Below the pieces are notes generated by a model. It made no database searches, was not told where the DNA came from, and saw nothing but the letters and a program-made list of their open reading frames with translations. A stretch of DNA of 5,241 bases. It comes from an uncultured Granulicatella sp. Lineage in GTDB: Bacteria; Bacillota; Bacilli; Lactobacillales; Aerococcaceae. Below are positions 1-5,241 of this stretch, one piece after another (position 1 is the first letter of the stretch; every line of letters starts with the position of its first letter). A program made the translations under genes and the position numbers. The stretch spans positions 1 through 5,241 of the forward strand of contig CALIJD010000235.1 in assembly GCA_938017885.1 (NCBI GenBank), given 5' to 3'.

Positions 1-10
1 GAAAAGATAC

Positions 11-42
11 AAAAAACCGCACCCTCGCTTGGAGAATGCGGT
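11..42 (-). terminator. Intrinsic terminator downstream of pgi
   Basis: On the minus strand, 7 nt after the pgi stop codon, ACCGCA (42-37) pairs with TGCGGT (21-16). Inside it a shorter CTC/GAG stem (34-32 with 26-24) can form. A run of T residues follows directly (the A run at 11-16 on the plus strand). Stem plus U-tract is the classic Rho-independent form, and it closes the cyclophilin / S1 / pgi gene set. Confidence 0.85.
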
Positions 43-49
43 ATGCCTA

Positions 50-1396
50 TTATAGACGTTCGTTTAATTCTTTTGCTAAGTCTTCGAATCCTGGTTTTCC
101 AAGTAAAGCAAACATGTTTTTCTTGTATGCTTCTACCCCTGGTTGATCAAATGGATTTACACCATTTAAGTAACCAGAAATTCCAACTGCGATTTCGAAG
201 AAGTAGATTAAATGTCCTAATGTGTAAGCTGACATATCAGGAATGTTCACTACAAAGTTTGGAACTTGACCATCTGTATGCGCTAGTAATGTTCCTTGGA
301 AAGCTTTTGTATTGACGAAGTCCATTGTTTTTCCTTGTAAGTATCCTAATCCATCTAAATCTTCTTCTGTTTCAGGAATTGTTACTTCTTCATTTGGTTT
401 GCCCACTTTGATAACAGTTTCGAAGATGTTACGACGACCTTCTTGGATGTATTGTCCTAGTGAGTGTAAATCCGTTGAGAAGTTTGCACTTGAAGGATAA
501 ATTCCTTTGAAGTCTTTCCCTTCAGATTCACCAAATAATTGTTTCCACCATTCAGAGAAGTATTGTAATGTTGGTTCGTAGTTAATGAGTAACTCAGTCA
601 CTTTTCCTTTACGGTATAACACATTACGTGCTACAGCGTATTGGTAAGCTTCGTTTTCTTTTAAGTTTGGTGAGCTATATGCCACACGTGCATCTTCAGC
701 CCCTTGCATTAATGCATCTACATCTGCACCAGTTACTGCAATTGGAAGTAAGCCTACAGCTGTTAACACTGTGAAACGTCCACCGACATCATCAGGAATT
801 ACAAATGTTTGGTATCCTTCCACATCTGCTTCAGATTTTAATGCTCCACGAGCGCGGTCAGTTGTAGCGTAAATACGGTTTACAGCTTCTTCTTTACCAT
901 ATTTCTTAATTAATAAATCTTTAAATACACGGAAAGCAATCGCTGGTTCTGTAGTTGTACCAGATTTAGAAATCACATTTACAGAGAAATCACGATCTCC
1001 AATTAAGTCGATTAACCCTTGTAAGTATGTTGAGCTAATGCTGTTTCCTGCAAATAATACTTGAGGAGTTTTACGTTTGTCACTTGGTAAGTAGTTATAG
1101 AAAGCGTGGTTTAAAAAATCAATCGCTGCGCGAGCTCCTAAGTATGAACCACCGATACCGATTACCACTAATACTTCAGATTCTTCTTGAATCTTTTTAG
1201 CAGCTGCTTTAATACGAGCAAATTCTTCTTTGTCATAGTCTCGTGGTAAGTTAATCCAACCTGTGAAGTCGTTTCCTGCGCCTAATCCTTCGCGTAAGTC
1301 TTTATCTAATGCAGTCACAGTAGATTGCAAGTGATCGATTTCTTCTTGATTAAAGAAACCTAATGCTTTTGAATAATCAAATGAAATATGTCCCAT
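50..1396 (-). CDS. pgi: Glucose-6-phosphate isomerase
   Basis: This cytosolic enzyme interconverts glucose 6-phosphate and fructose 6-phosphate, the second step of glycolysis and a link to gluconeogenesis and the pentose phosphate pathway. The protein has 448 residues, the size of the short Bacillus-type PGI (about 445-450) rather than the roughly 550-residue E. coli type. Visible signatures are the sugar-phosphate-binding GIGGSYLG (80-87), SKSGTTTE (143-150), GGRFTV (205-210) and the C-terminal PGI signature [10 protein letters not shown] (416-425). By family comparison E290, H311 and K425 are the likely catalytic residues, and all are present. The ATG is preceded by AAGGAGG (1410-1404 on the minus strand) with 7 nt spacing. 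It is the last gene of the minus-strand set and is followed by a strong terminator. A 59-bp gap separates it from the S1-domain gene; I see no clear promoter there, so co-transcription is likely. No anomaly is seen. Confidence 0.97.
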   Translation of the reverse strand: MGHISFDYSKALGFFNQEEIDHLQSTVTALDKDLREGLGAGNDFTGWINLPRDYDKEEFARIKAAAKKIQEESEVLVVIGIGGSYLGARAAIDFLNHAFYNYLPSDKRKTPQVLFAGNSISSTYLQGLIDLIGDRDFSVNVISKSGTTTEPAIAFRVFKDLLIKKYGKEEAVNRIYATTDRARGALKSEADVEGYQTFVIPDDVGGRFTVLTAVGLLPIAVTGADVDALMQGAEDARVAYSSPNLKENEAYQYAVARNVLYRKGKVTELLINYEPTLQYFSEWWKQLFGESEGKDFKGIYPSSANFSTDLHSLGQYIQEGRRNIFETVIKVGKPNEEVTIPETEEDLDGLGYLQGKTMDFVNTKAFQGTLLAHTDGQVPNFVVNIPDMSAYTLGHLIYFFEIAVGISGYLNGVNPFDQPGVEAYKKNMFALLGKPGFEDLAKELNERL

Positions 1397-1432
1397 TTGA
1401 ATGCCTCCTTAAAATTTTTATTTTCGTCAATC

Positions 1433-1454
1433 AGATTCTTTAAAAAGCGAATCT
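1433..1454 (-). repeat. Inverted repeat between the S1-domain gene and pgi
   Basis: AGATTC (1433-1438) and GAATCT (1449-1454) form a 6-bp stem with a 10-nt loop just after the S1-domain stop codon. On the minus strand no U-run follows the stem (the next bases are GATTGACG), so it is not a convincing terminator. It could be a weak attenuator or RNA-processing/stability hairpin in a polycistronic message, or chance. Confidence 0.35.
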
Positions 1455-1455
1455 A

Positions 1456-1845
1456 TTAACTCTTATTTTTATCTTTTACAAATTTTTCTTGAGCTTCTTC
1501 AATCCATATTGGCAGTTTCTTGGCTAAGCTAGAAAAACCAATCGAAGGAGTGTACCGTTTGCGATTTTTCTTAATGCGTTGTGGAAAGTCTGGTACATCT
1601 AATTTTTCAAGTGCTCGAATCGATAAACTAATCTTATTTGAGAATTCATCGACGTCAATGACTTTCGCCGTCACTTCCTGTCCCACTTTCACAAAATCAT
1701 GCACATTATCCATATATCCATGCTTACACTCAGAAATATGAATCAATCCTTGCGTATCTTCGTCTAGCTCTAAGAAAACTCCGTAATTTTGTACACCCGT
1801 TACTTTTGCAGTAACGATGTCCCCAATTCTAAAAGTTTTGCTCAT
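1456..1845 (-). CDS. S1-domain RNA-binding protein, YugI/CvfD (general stress protein 13) type
   Basis: The protein has 129 residues, with one S1 (OB-fold) RNA-binding domain at about 5-77. Typical S1 landmarks are the GDIVTAKV opening strand, YGVFLEL (21-27), GLIHISE (33-39), VGQEVTAKV (54-62) and KISLSIRAL (71-79). A basic patch, KKNRKR (92-97), and a charged C-terminal tail follow. Single-S1 proteins of this size in Firmicutes are B. subtilis YugI and pneumococcal CvfD, linked to ribosome association and post-transcriptional regulation; the exact role here is inferred. The gene lies 9 nt after the cyclophilin gene. Its Shine-Dalgarno GGAGGT (1854-1849) starts directly at the end of that gene's TAG stop, which suggests translational coupling. 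The spacing to the ATG is short (3 nt). In B. subtilis yugI also lies near pgi, so the neighbourhood is partly conserved. The family is clear; the specific name is less certain. Confidence 0.9.
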   Translation of the reverse strand: MSKTFRIGDIVTAKVTGVQNYGVFLELDEDTQGLIHISECKHGYMDNVHDFVKVGQEVTAKVIDVDEFSNKISLSIRALEKLDVPDFPQRIKKNRKRYTPSIGFSSLAKKLPIWIEEAQEKFVKDKNKS

Positions 1846-1854
1846 AGGACCTCC

Positions 1855-2445
1855 CTACGCGTTTACTTCCATGGATTCAATCACTACATCTTCAAGTGGA
1901 CGATCTTGTCCATTTCTTTTAACGCCTTCAATTTTAAGAACGGTATCCATTCCTTCAACGACGCGACCAAAGACAGTATGACGATGATCTAACCATGGTG
2001 TACCACCAATTTTAGCATATTCTTCAACGATTTCTTCAGGCCAGCCGCCATCTTTTAATTGTTTTAACATTTGAGCGGGTACTTGTTTTGCTGTAACGAT
2101 GAAAAATTGTGATCCATTTGTATTTGGACCCGCATTTGCCATTGAAAGAGCTCCATATAAGTTAAACGCTTCTTTTGAAAACTCATCCTCAAAAGTACAG
2201 CCATAAATCGACTCGCCACCCATACCTGTTCCAGTTGGGTCGCCTCCTTGAATCATGAAATCTTCAATAACACGGTGGAAAATCACTCCGTTATAATAAC
2301 CATTTTTAGCGTGTGTTACAAAGTTTTCTACCGTTTTAGGCGCAATTTCAGGGAATAATTCCAATTTGAAATCTCCATGATTTGTATGCACTGTAACAAG
2401 TGGATTACTTGTATTTAGTTCATTTAATTGTGGAAATTGACTCAT
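1855..2445 (-). CDS. Cyclophilin-type peptidyl-prolyl cis-trans isomerase
   Basis: This enzyme catalyses cis-trans isomerisation of Xaa-Pro peptide bonds and assists protein folding. The 196-residue protein has no signal peptide or lipobox, so it is probably cytosolic, unlike the lipoprotein cyclophilins of streptococci. The cyclophilin fold runs from about residue 16 to 194. Key motifs are IFHRVI (55-60, catalytic R58), FMIQGGDP (63-70), [19 protein letters not shown] (98-116) and [10 protein letters not shown] (151-160). W151 and H156 correspond to the drug-binding Trp and active-site His of human CypA. An insert of about 30 residues (roughly 119-148, [20 protein letters not shown] and on) separates the last two motifs. 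It makes the protein longer than B. subtilis PpiB (about 143 residues), and I recall similar inserts in other Gram-positive cyclophilins. The ATG has AAGGAG (2459-2454) 8 nt upstream. It is the first gene of the minus-strand set, with its own promoter in the divergent intergenic region. Confidence 0.95.
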   Translation of the reverse strand: MSQFPQLNELNTSNPLVTVHTNHGDFKLELFPEIAPKTVENFVTHAKNGYYNGVIFHRVIEDFMIQGGDPTGTGMGGESIYGCTFEDEFSKEAFNLYGALSMANAGPNTNGSQFFIVTAKQVPAQMLKQLKDGGWPEEIVEEYAKIGGTPWLDHRHTVFGRVVEGMDTVLKIEGVKRNGQDRPLEDVVIESMEVNA

Positions 2446-2497
2446 TCTTCCATCTCCTTTTACTTCTTTATGATGAATTGCTCATCTAACCTCTTCT

Positions 2498-2526
2498 ATT
2501 AAACCACAAAAGCCAAACAGGTGCAA
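2498..2526 (-). promoter_or_regulatory. Probable sigma-A promoter for the cyclophilin gene set
   Basis: On the minus strand, TTGCAC (2526-2521) is followed after 17 nt by TTTAAT (2503-2498), which matches TATAAT at five of six positions. It is preceded by TGG, an extended -10 element. Predicted transcription would start near 2491, leaving a leader of about 45 nt before the ATG at 2445. The -35 box is weak, but spacing, extended -10 and location fit. This is the only good promoter seen for the three minus-strand genes. Confidence 0.55.
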
Positions 2527-2591
2527 TTTAGCCTTTCTACAAAACTTAAGAAAAAAATCATTTCATTCTATAAATTTCCTTAGTGATTTTG

Positions 2592-2601
2592 ATGAATTCA
2601 T
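2592..2601. repeat. 10-bp perfect palindrome in the divergent intergenic region
   Basis: ATGAATTCAT reads the same on both strands and sits directly upstream of the extended -10 proposed for the yuiD-like gene. A symmetrical site here could bind a dimeric regulator. At 10 bp in AT-rich DNA it may equally be chance, and no second copy is visible in the intergenic region. Confidence 0.2.
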
Positions 2602-2609
2602 GGTATAGT
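2601..2609 (+). promoter_or_regulatory. Probable extended -10 promoter for the yuiD-yumC operon
   Basis: TGGTATAGT is a TGn-extended -10 element (TATAGT against TATAAT). No good -35 lies 17 nt upstream (TAGTGA at 2581-2586 matches three of six), which is common for extended -10 promoters. Transcription would begin near 2616, giving a leader of about 27 nt. The start codon at 2643 has only a weak purine-rich ribosome-binding site (GAAAGAG, 2627-2633). Confidence 0.5.
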
Positions 2610-2642
2610 AGATTAGTATAAAAAAAGAAAGAGTGTAGTTGA

Positions 2643-3152
2643 ATGACAATATTTCAGAATTATCCATTAGTCGCTTCTATTTGTTCGATTCTGTTTGCAC
2701 AATTTGTTAAATTTCCTATTGCCTATTTTTCAAAGAAACCAGATGCTCATGTTTCTTTAGTAACGAGTACTGGTGGAATGCCTAGCTCTCATTCTGCAGC
2801 AGTTAGCTCTTTGATTACTGCTCTAATTATCGAATATGGATTCACTTCTCCTTTAGTAGCTATTGCCACTACTTTTGGCTTAATCGTTATGTTCGATGCA
2901 ATGGCGGTAAGACGACAAAGCGGTGAACAAGGGATTTTATTACAAAAATTATACGAAGAACATTTGCGAGAAGAGTCTAGTTCTCTAAAGCATGTCGAAA
3001 TCGAATCAGAAGATGATCCCATCAATATTTTCGATGCGGAAGAAAATAAAAAATTAATTATTAAAAAGTATTTAGGTCACAAACCAGTAGAGGTCTTTGC
3101 CGGGGTATTAACAGGAATTATAATGGCCTTTATTTTAAGAATGTTCTATTAA
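2643..3152 (+). CDS. Divergent PAP2-family membrane protein, YuiD-like
   Basis: The protein has 169 residues and belongs to the divergent PAP2 (acid phosphatase/vanadium-haloperoxidase related) family, formerly DUF212, whose bacterial reference is B. subtilis YuiD. Conserved blocks are GGMPSSHSA (44-52), FDAMAVRRQSGEQ (84-96) and GHKPVEVFAG (145-154). PSSH resembles the core of classical PAP2 phosphatase motif 2, so a phosphatase acting on a lipid-linked or other phosphate ester is possible. The family has no firmly established substrate that I know of. Hydrophobic stretches at about 7-28, 52-64, 68-88 and 150-167 indicate an integral membrane protein. A charged, acidic loop (about 106-138) separates the third and fourth. 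The ribosome-binding site is weak, while that of the next gene is strong, so the reductase may be translated more efficiently from the shared message. The yumC-like gene starts 13 nt downstream. Confidence 0.9.
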   Translation: MTIFQNYPLVASICSILFAQFVKFPIAYFSKKPDAHVSLVTSTGGMPSSHSAAVSSLITALIIEYGFTSPLVAIATTFGLIVMFDAMAVRRQSGEQGILLQKLYEEHLREESSSLKHVEIESEDDPINIFDAEENKKLIIKKYLGHKPVEVFAGVLTGIIMAFILRMFY

Positions 3153-3154
3153 TC

Positions 3155-3160
3155 GGAGGT
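3155..3160 (+). promoter_or_regulatory. Ribosome-binding site fixing the GTG start of the FNR gene
   Basis: GGAGGT lies 5 nt before GTG at 3166-3168. No ATG occurs in frame until residue 46, which is past the FAD-binding GGGPVG motif, so the GTG must be the start. Confidence 0.85.
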
Positions 3161-3165
3161 ACAAA

Positions 3166-4152
3166 GTGACTCAAGAGATTGTTGATATTATTATTATCGG
3201 CGGTGGGCCTGTCGGGCTTTTCACCGCTTTTTACGCTGGTCTACGCCAAGCTTCTGTTAAAATTATAGAAAGTTTACCAGAATTAGGCGGTCAACCATGG
3301 ATGTTATATCCTGAAAAGAAAATCTATGACATCCCTGCTTTCCCTGAAATTCAAGCAGGAACATTAATTGAAAACTTATTAGCACAATTAGAAAGATTCC
3401 CAAACACTCAGTACTGTTTAGAAGAAGAAGCTCTTGAATTAAACAAAACTGAGTTTGGCTATGAAGTGATTACTTCAAAACAAACCCATTTAGCAAAAAC
3501 GGTGATTATTGCCTGTGGAAATGGAGCCTTTCGACCAAGAAAACTAGAAAATGATGAAGCTTTACAATATGAAGGTAAAAATTTACATTATTTTGTCAAT
3601 AACCTAGAACGATTTAGAGACCATACTGTCGCTATCTGTGGAGGTGGTGACTCTGCTGTAGACTGGGCACTTGCCTTGGAACCCATTGCAAAAAAAGTTT
3701 CTATCATTCATCGTCGACCTCAGTTTCGAGCTCAAGAACATAGCGTAAAACAACTTGAAGAATCGAGCGTTGAAATGTTAACCCCTTATCTTCCTGACCA
3801 AATAATCGGGAATGGTGAGAAAATTCAATCCGTTGTACTAAAACACGCTAAAGGTGAAGATCAAATCGAAATTCCTGTTGACGATTTCATTGTGAACTAC
3901 GGCTTCTCTTCTTCTATCGGGGGCATGAAAAATTGGGGATTTGAAGTTCAAAGAAATTGTATTGTGACAAACAGCCAAATGGAAACCACACTTCCTGGTG
4001 TCTTTGCTGTTGGAGATATCGCAACATATGACGGCAAAGTAAAAATCATTGCTACTGGATTTGGTGAAGCACCTGTTGCCATTAATGCTGCGATGACGTA
4101 TGTGAACCCAAACAGTCGACCAAGCACGATTCACAGTTCATCCATGTTCTAA
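3166..4152 (+). CDS. Ferredoxin/flavodoxin--NADP+ reductase, thioredoxin-reductase-like (YumC type)
   Basis: This FAD enzyme transfers electrons between NADPH and ferredoxin or flavodoxin in the cytosol, feeding reductive biosynthesis. The protein has 328 residues, the normal size for TrxR-like FNR. Visible are the N-terminal FAD dinucleotide-binding motif GGGPVG (12-17), GGQPWMLYPEKKIYDIPAFP (41-60), a second Rossmann motif GGGDSAVDWA (159-168) followed by HRRPQFRA (182-189) typical of NADPH binding, and the C-terminal FAD motif FAVGDIAT (280-287). The CxxC redox pair that thioredoxin reductases carry near the NADPH domain is absent, which separates it from TrxB. The HSSS-containing tail (324-327) fits the C-terminal extension of this family. 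It is translated from a GTG codon behind a strong GGAGGT. It is the second gene of a two-gene operon with the YuiD-like gene and is followed 18 nt later by a terminator. In Firmicutes such reductases are often essential; that is family knowledge, not shown here. Confidence 0.94.
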   Translation: MTQEIVDIIIIGGGPVGLFTAFYAGLRQASVKIIESLPELGGQPWMLYPEKKIYDIPAFPEIQAGTLIENLLAQLERFPNTQYCLEEEALELNKTEFGYEVITSKQTHLAKTVIIACGNGAFRPRKLENDEALQYEGKNLHYFVNNLERFRDHTVAICGGGDSAVDWALALEPIAKKVSIIHRRPQFRAQEHSVKQLEESSVEMLTPYLPDQIIGNGEKIQSVVLKHAKGEDQIEIPVDDFIVNYGFSSSIGGMKNWGFEVQRNCIVTNSQMETTLPGVFAVGDIATYDGKVKIIATGFGEAPVAINAAMTYVNPNSRPSTIHSSSMF

Positions 4153-4170
4153 CCGTTTACAAAATTTTAA

Positions 4171-4207
4171 AAAAACGCTCAATTCATTTGGGCGTTTTTC
4201 TTTTTTT
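4171..4207 (+). terminator. Intrinsic terminator after the FNR gene
   Basis: AAAAACGCTC (4171-4180) pairs with GGGCGTTTTT (4190-4199) with one G-T wobble around a 9-nt loop, and the T-rich tract runs to 4207. The A-run on the left side gives it partial bidirectional character. It ends the yuiD-yumC transcript. Confidence 0.9.
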
Positions 4208-4217
4208 GTGGTAAATT
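4188..4217 (+). promoter_or_regulatory. Possible promoter overlapping the terminator, driving the 15-codon frame and the methyltransferase
   Basis: TTGGGC (4188-4193) is followed after 18 nt by TAAATT (4212-4217), with TGG directly before it as an extended -10. The -35 lies in the 3' arm of the terminator hairpin. Transcription would start near 4224. The match is only moderate, but no better promoter is seen before the methyltransferase. The 14-mer ATAAAAAAAGAAAG just downstream (4221-4234) also occurs at 2618-2631 behind the yuiD promoter. Confidence 0.4.
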
Positions 4218-4245
4218 AAAATAAAAAAAGAAAGGAAAATTTTAA

Positions 4246-4293
4246 ATGAAAAAATTGTTTATAATATTAGGGGCATTACTATTTATAACTTGA
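4246..4293 (+). pseudogene. Truncated signal-peptide start of an exported or lipoprotein gene (15 codons)
   Basis: A ribosome-binding site (AAAGGA, 4231-4236) precedes an ATG whose frame encodes MKKLFIILGALLFIT and then TGA. Two lysines followed by a hydrophobic stretch is the form of a Sec signal peptide, as in lipoproteins, but it stops before any lipobox Cys or cleavage site. Reading through the TGA gives only eight more codons (KQIRGEEK) before another TGA at 4318-4320, so this is not a single stop mutation in an otherwise intact gene. My preferred reading is the 5' remnant of a resident gene cut by insertion of the downstream restriction-modification DNA. Alternatives are a short leader peptide that couples translation to the methyltransferase, or a chance frame in AT-rich DNA. 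Confidence 0.5.
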
Positions 4294-4303
4294 AAACAAA
4301 TCA

Positions 4304-4309
4304 GAGGTG
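4304..4309 (+). promoter_or_regulatory. Ribosome-binding site of the methyltransferase
   Basis: GAGGTG (within AGAGGTGA) lies 7 nt before the ATG at 4317 and pairs well with the 16S rRNA 3' end. It sits 10 nt after the stop codon of the 15-codon frame, close enough for re-initiation by the same ribosome. Confidence 0.75.
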
Positions 4310-4316
4310 AAGAAAA

Positions 4317-5108
4317 ATGACAATTTATGAAAGCAAAAAAAACAAAATAGTCCTTAGTGATGTAATGGATTATATAAAAACAATTCCTGAAAAAAGTATT
4401 GATTTAATAATTGCTGATCCACCTTATTTTCAAGTTTATGGAGAATTTGATTTTGTTTTCAAAAATGAAAAAGAATATGTTGAGTGGTGTAAAAAATGGC
4501 TTTTCGAATGCAAAAGGATATTAAAAGATACGGGAACGTTAATCCTTTATGGTTCGCTTGGAAAAAGACAGATAACTTTTGCAAGGATTGCCATAATGAT
4601 TGAAGATGAAGAAATATTTTTAAGACAGAACTGGATTACACAAAGAAATACAAGAGGTATCGGAACAAAAACAAACTATATGTCAGCACGTGAAGATATT
4701 CTTTTCCTAACTAAAACTAAAAACTATACATTTAACATTCCTTATCTTGAAGAAAAAAGCGAAAGAAAGGACTTGGGAAGCAACGGGAAACTAAGAAAAA
4801 ATAAATTCAAAAGAGTATCAAATGTATGGTATGATATAGCGGAAGCAAGTCAGTCTTCAATTGAAAGATGTGAACATCCAACAGTAAAGGCCCAAAAAAT
4901 ATGTGATAGGATTATCCTCACTCATTCTAATGAAAATGATAATATTTTTGTACCATTCATTGGAAGTGGGAGCGAATTTATTTCAGCAATAAAAAATAAT
5001 AGGAATATAATTGGATGTGAAATTGAAAAAAAATATGTTAAACTGTCATTAGAAAGAATTAAAAAAATGACAGGAGTTGAGTTCAATGAAATGGATGAAA
5101 ACAAATAA
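4317..5108 (+). CDS. Beta-class DNA adenine-N6 methyltransferase, probably of a type II restriction-modification system
   Basis: The enzyme transfers a methyl group from S-adenosylmethionine to adenine in a specific DNA site, protecting the host from a partner nuclease. The protein has 263 residues. The catalytic motif IV, ADPPY (33-37), is near the N-terminus; the DPPY form points to N6-adenine rather than N4-cytosine. The AdoMet-binding motif I, PFIGSGSE (213-220), is near the C-terminus, preceded by EHPTVKAQK (186-194), the counterpart of the usual HPTxKP block. Motif IV before motif I is the beta-class order. The region about 105-180 (NWITQRNTRGIGTKTNY, EDILFLTK and a basic Lys/Arg-rich part) separates the two and probably carries target recognition; the target site cannot be read. 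In motif I the acidic residue common before PF (as in LDPF) is Val212. The gene is much more AT-rich than its left neighbours and uses many ATA and AAA codons, consistent with horizontal transfer. Its last 23 nt overlap the next gene. It could be an orphan or phage methylase, but the coupled neighbour argues for a restriction-modification pair. Confidence 0.9.
   Translation: MTIYESKKNKIVLSDVMDYIKTIPEKSIDLIIADPPYFQVYGEFDFVFKNEKEYVEWCKKWLFECKRILKDTGTLILYGSLGKRQITFARIAIMIEDEEIFLRQNWITQRNTRGIGTKTNYMSAREDILFLTKTKNYTFNIPYLEEKSERKDLGSNGKLRKNKFKRVSNVWYDIAEASQSSIERCEHPTVKAQKICDRIILTHSNENDNIFVPFIGSGSEFISAIKNNRNIIGCEIEKKYVKLSLERIKKMTGVEFNEMDENK
5072..5076 (+). promoter_or_regulatory. Ribosome-binding site of the overlapping downstream gene
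   Basis: AGGAG inside the methyltransferase coding sequence lies 9 nt before ATG at 5086. It favours 5086 over the in-frame ATG at 5095, which would be 18 nt away. Confidence 0.65.
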
Positions 5109-5241
5109 AAAAAATCATGATTTTTACAAATTCGAAATAAATGAACATATGCAAAGTATTGAATGGGCATTTAAAACAGCAAAAGCTAAAATAAAAAATA
5201 CAGTAGATAGTTATAAAGTGAGAAATCCTCTACAAAGGTTC
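5086..5241 (+). CDS. Partial gene overlapping the methyltransferase; possible cognate restriction endonuclease
   Basis: An open frame of 52 codons runs from ATG 5086 to the window edge without a stop, so only the N-terminus is visible. It starts MKWMKTNKKNHDFYKFEINE, is lysine-rich with a helical-looking stretch (IEWAFKTAKAKIKNTVDSY, 25-43), and ends RNPLQRF. It is too short to be included by most length filters. An AGGAG ribosome-binding site and a 23-nt overlap with the methyltransferase indicate translational coupling. I do not recognise the sequence, and no PD-(D/E)xK, HNH or GIY-YIG motif lies in the visible part. By position, the second gene of such a pair is most often the restriction enzyme, so that role is inferred from context alone. 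A second methyltransferase subunit or an unrelated protein is not excluded. AT content matches the methyltransferase, so both probably arrived together. Confidence 0.7.
   Translation, partial: MKWMKTNKKNHDFYKFEINEHMQSIEWAFKTAKAKIKNTVDSYKVRNPLQRF

Noticed and set aside
43..500. Plus-strand open frames opposite the 3' part of pgi
   Set aside because: They lie antisense to a gene with full PGI motifs, have no plausible ribosome-binding sites, and their translations resemble no family.
1402..1430. A pgi-specific promoter with TTGACG (minus strand, 1430-1425) as -35
   Set aside because: At 17-nt spacing the -10 position reads GAGGCA, inside the ribosome-binding site, so it cannot serve.
1520..1992. 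Plus-strand open frames opposite the S1-domain and cyclophilin genes
   Set aside because: They are shadows of well-supported minus-strand genes, with no domain-like content.
2789..3025. Minus-strand open frame inside the yuiD-like gene
   Set aside because: It is antisense to conserved YuiD motifs; Cys/Ser-rich low-information translation with no start signals.
3838..4134. Minus-strand 98-codon frame inside the FNR gene
   Set aside because: It is a shadow of the reductase C-terminus, which carries the FAVGDIAT motif on the other strand.
3166..4152. Calling the flavoprotein a thioredoxin reductase
   Set aside because: The overall fold is similar, but the CxxC redox-active pair is absent from the NADPH-domain region.
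4294..4320. The stop of the 15-codon frame being a simple nonsense mutation in a live lipoprotein gene
   Set aside because: The frame after it closes again after eight codons and has no lipobox or mature domain.
4922..5170. Minus-strand 82-codon frame across the methyltransferase end
   Set aside because: It overlaps the motif I region and the coupled downstream gene; hydrophobic runs come from antisense AT-rich lysine/isoleucine codons.
1..5241. CRISPR arrays, tRNA or rRNA genes, insertion-sequence ends, riboswitches
   Set aside because: I saw no spaced direct repeats, cloverleaf-like segments, transposase fragments or long structured leaders; the only gene-free stretches are short intergenic regions.

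Overview
The window looks like chromosomal DNA of a low-GC Gram-positive bacterium, most likely a member of the Lactobacillales. The protein sequences have a Carnobacteriaceae/Granulicatella-like flavour, but that genus-level guess is from memory and is low confidence. Supporting signs are strong AGGAGG-type ribosome-binding sites, TGn-extended -10 promoters, and a set of housekeeping genes with Bacillus counterparts (pgi, yugI, a cyclophilin, yuiD, yumC). Hand-counted sample lines give about 38-40% GC over the housekeeping genes and roughly 22-35% over the right-hand end.

Left part, minus strand, read from about 2500 down to 11: a cyclophilin-type peptidyl-prolyl isomerase, a small S1-domain RNA-binding protein (YugI/CvfD type) and glucose-6-phosphate isomerase (pgi). 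They are closely packed and end in a good intrinsic terminator at 11-42. The only convincing promoter is in front of the cyclophilin gene, so the three genes probably form one transcript linking protein folding, translation-associated RNA binding and glycolysis.

Centre, 2446-2642: a divergent intergenic region of about 200 bp holding back-to-back promoters for the two gene sets.

Middle right, plus strand, 2643-4152: a YuiD-like divergent-PAP2 membrane protein followed 13 nt later by a thioredoxin-reductase-like ferredoxin/flavodoxin-NADP+ reductase (YumC type). They form a two-gene operon closed by an intrinsic terminator at 4171-4207.

Right end, 4208-5241: a promoter and ribosome-binding site lead into a 15-codon reading frame that reads like the first half of a signal peptide and then stops. 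Immediately after it comes AT-rich DNA with a beta-class adenine-specific DNA methyltransferase. A second gene overlaps the methyltransferase by 23 nt and runs off the window. This looks like a type II restriction-modification system inserted behind (and perhaps borrowing) the expression signals of a truncated exported-protein gene. The downstream partner is cut after 52 codons, so its identity as the restriction enzyme is inferred from position only. The insertion junction and the restriction-modification module are the most interesting part of the window; the rest is ordinary core genome.
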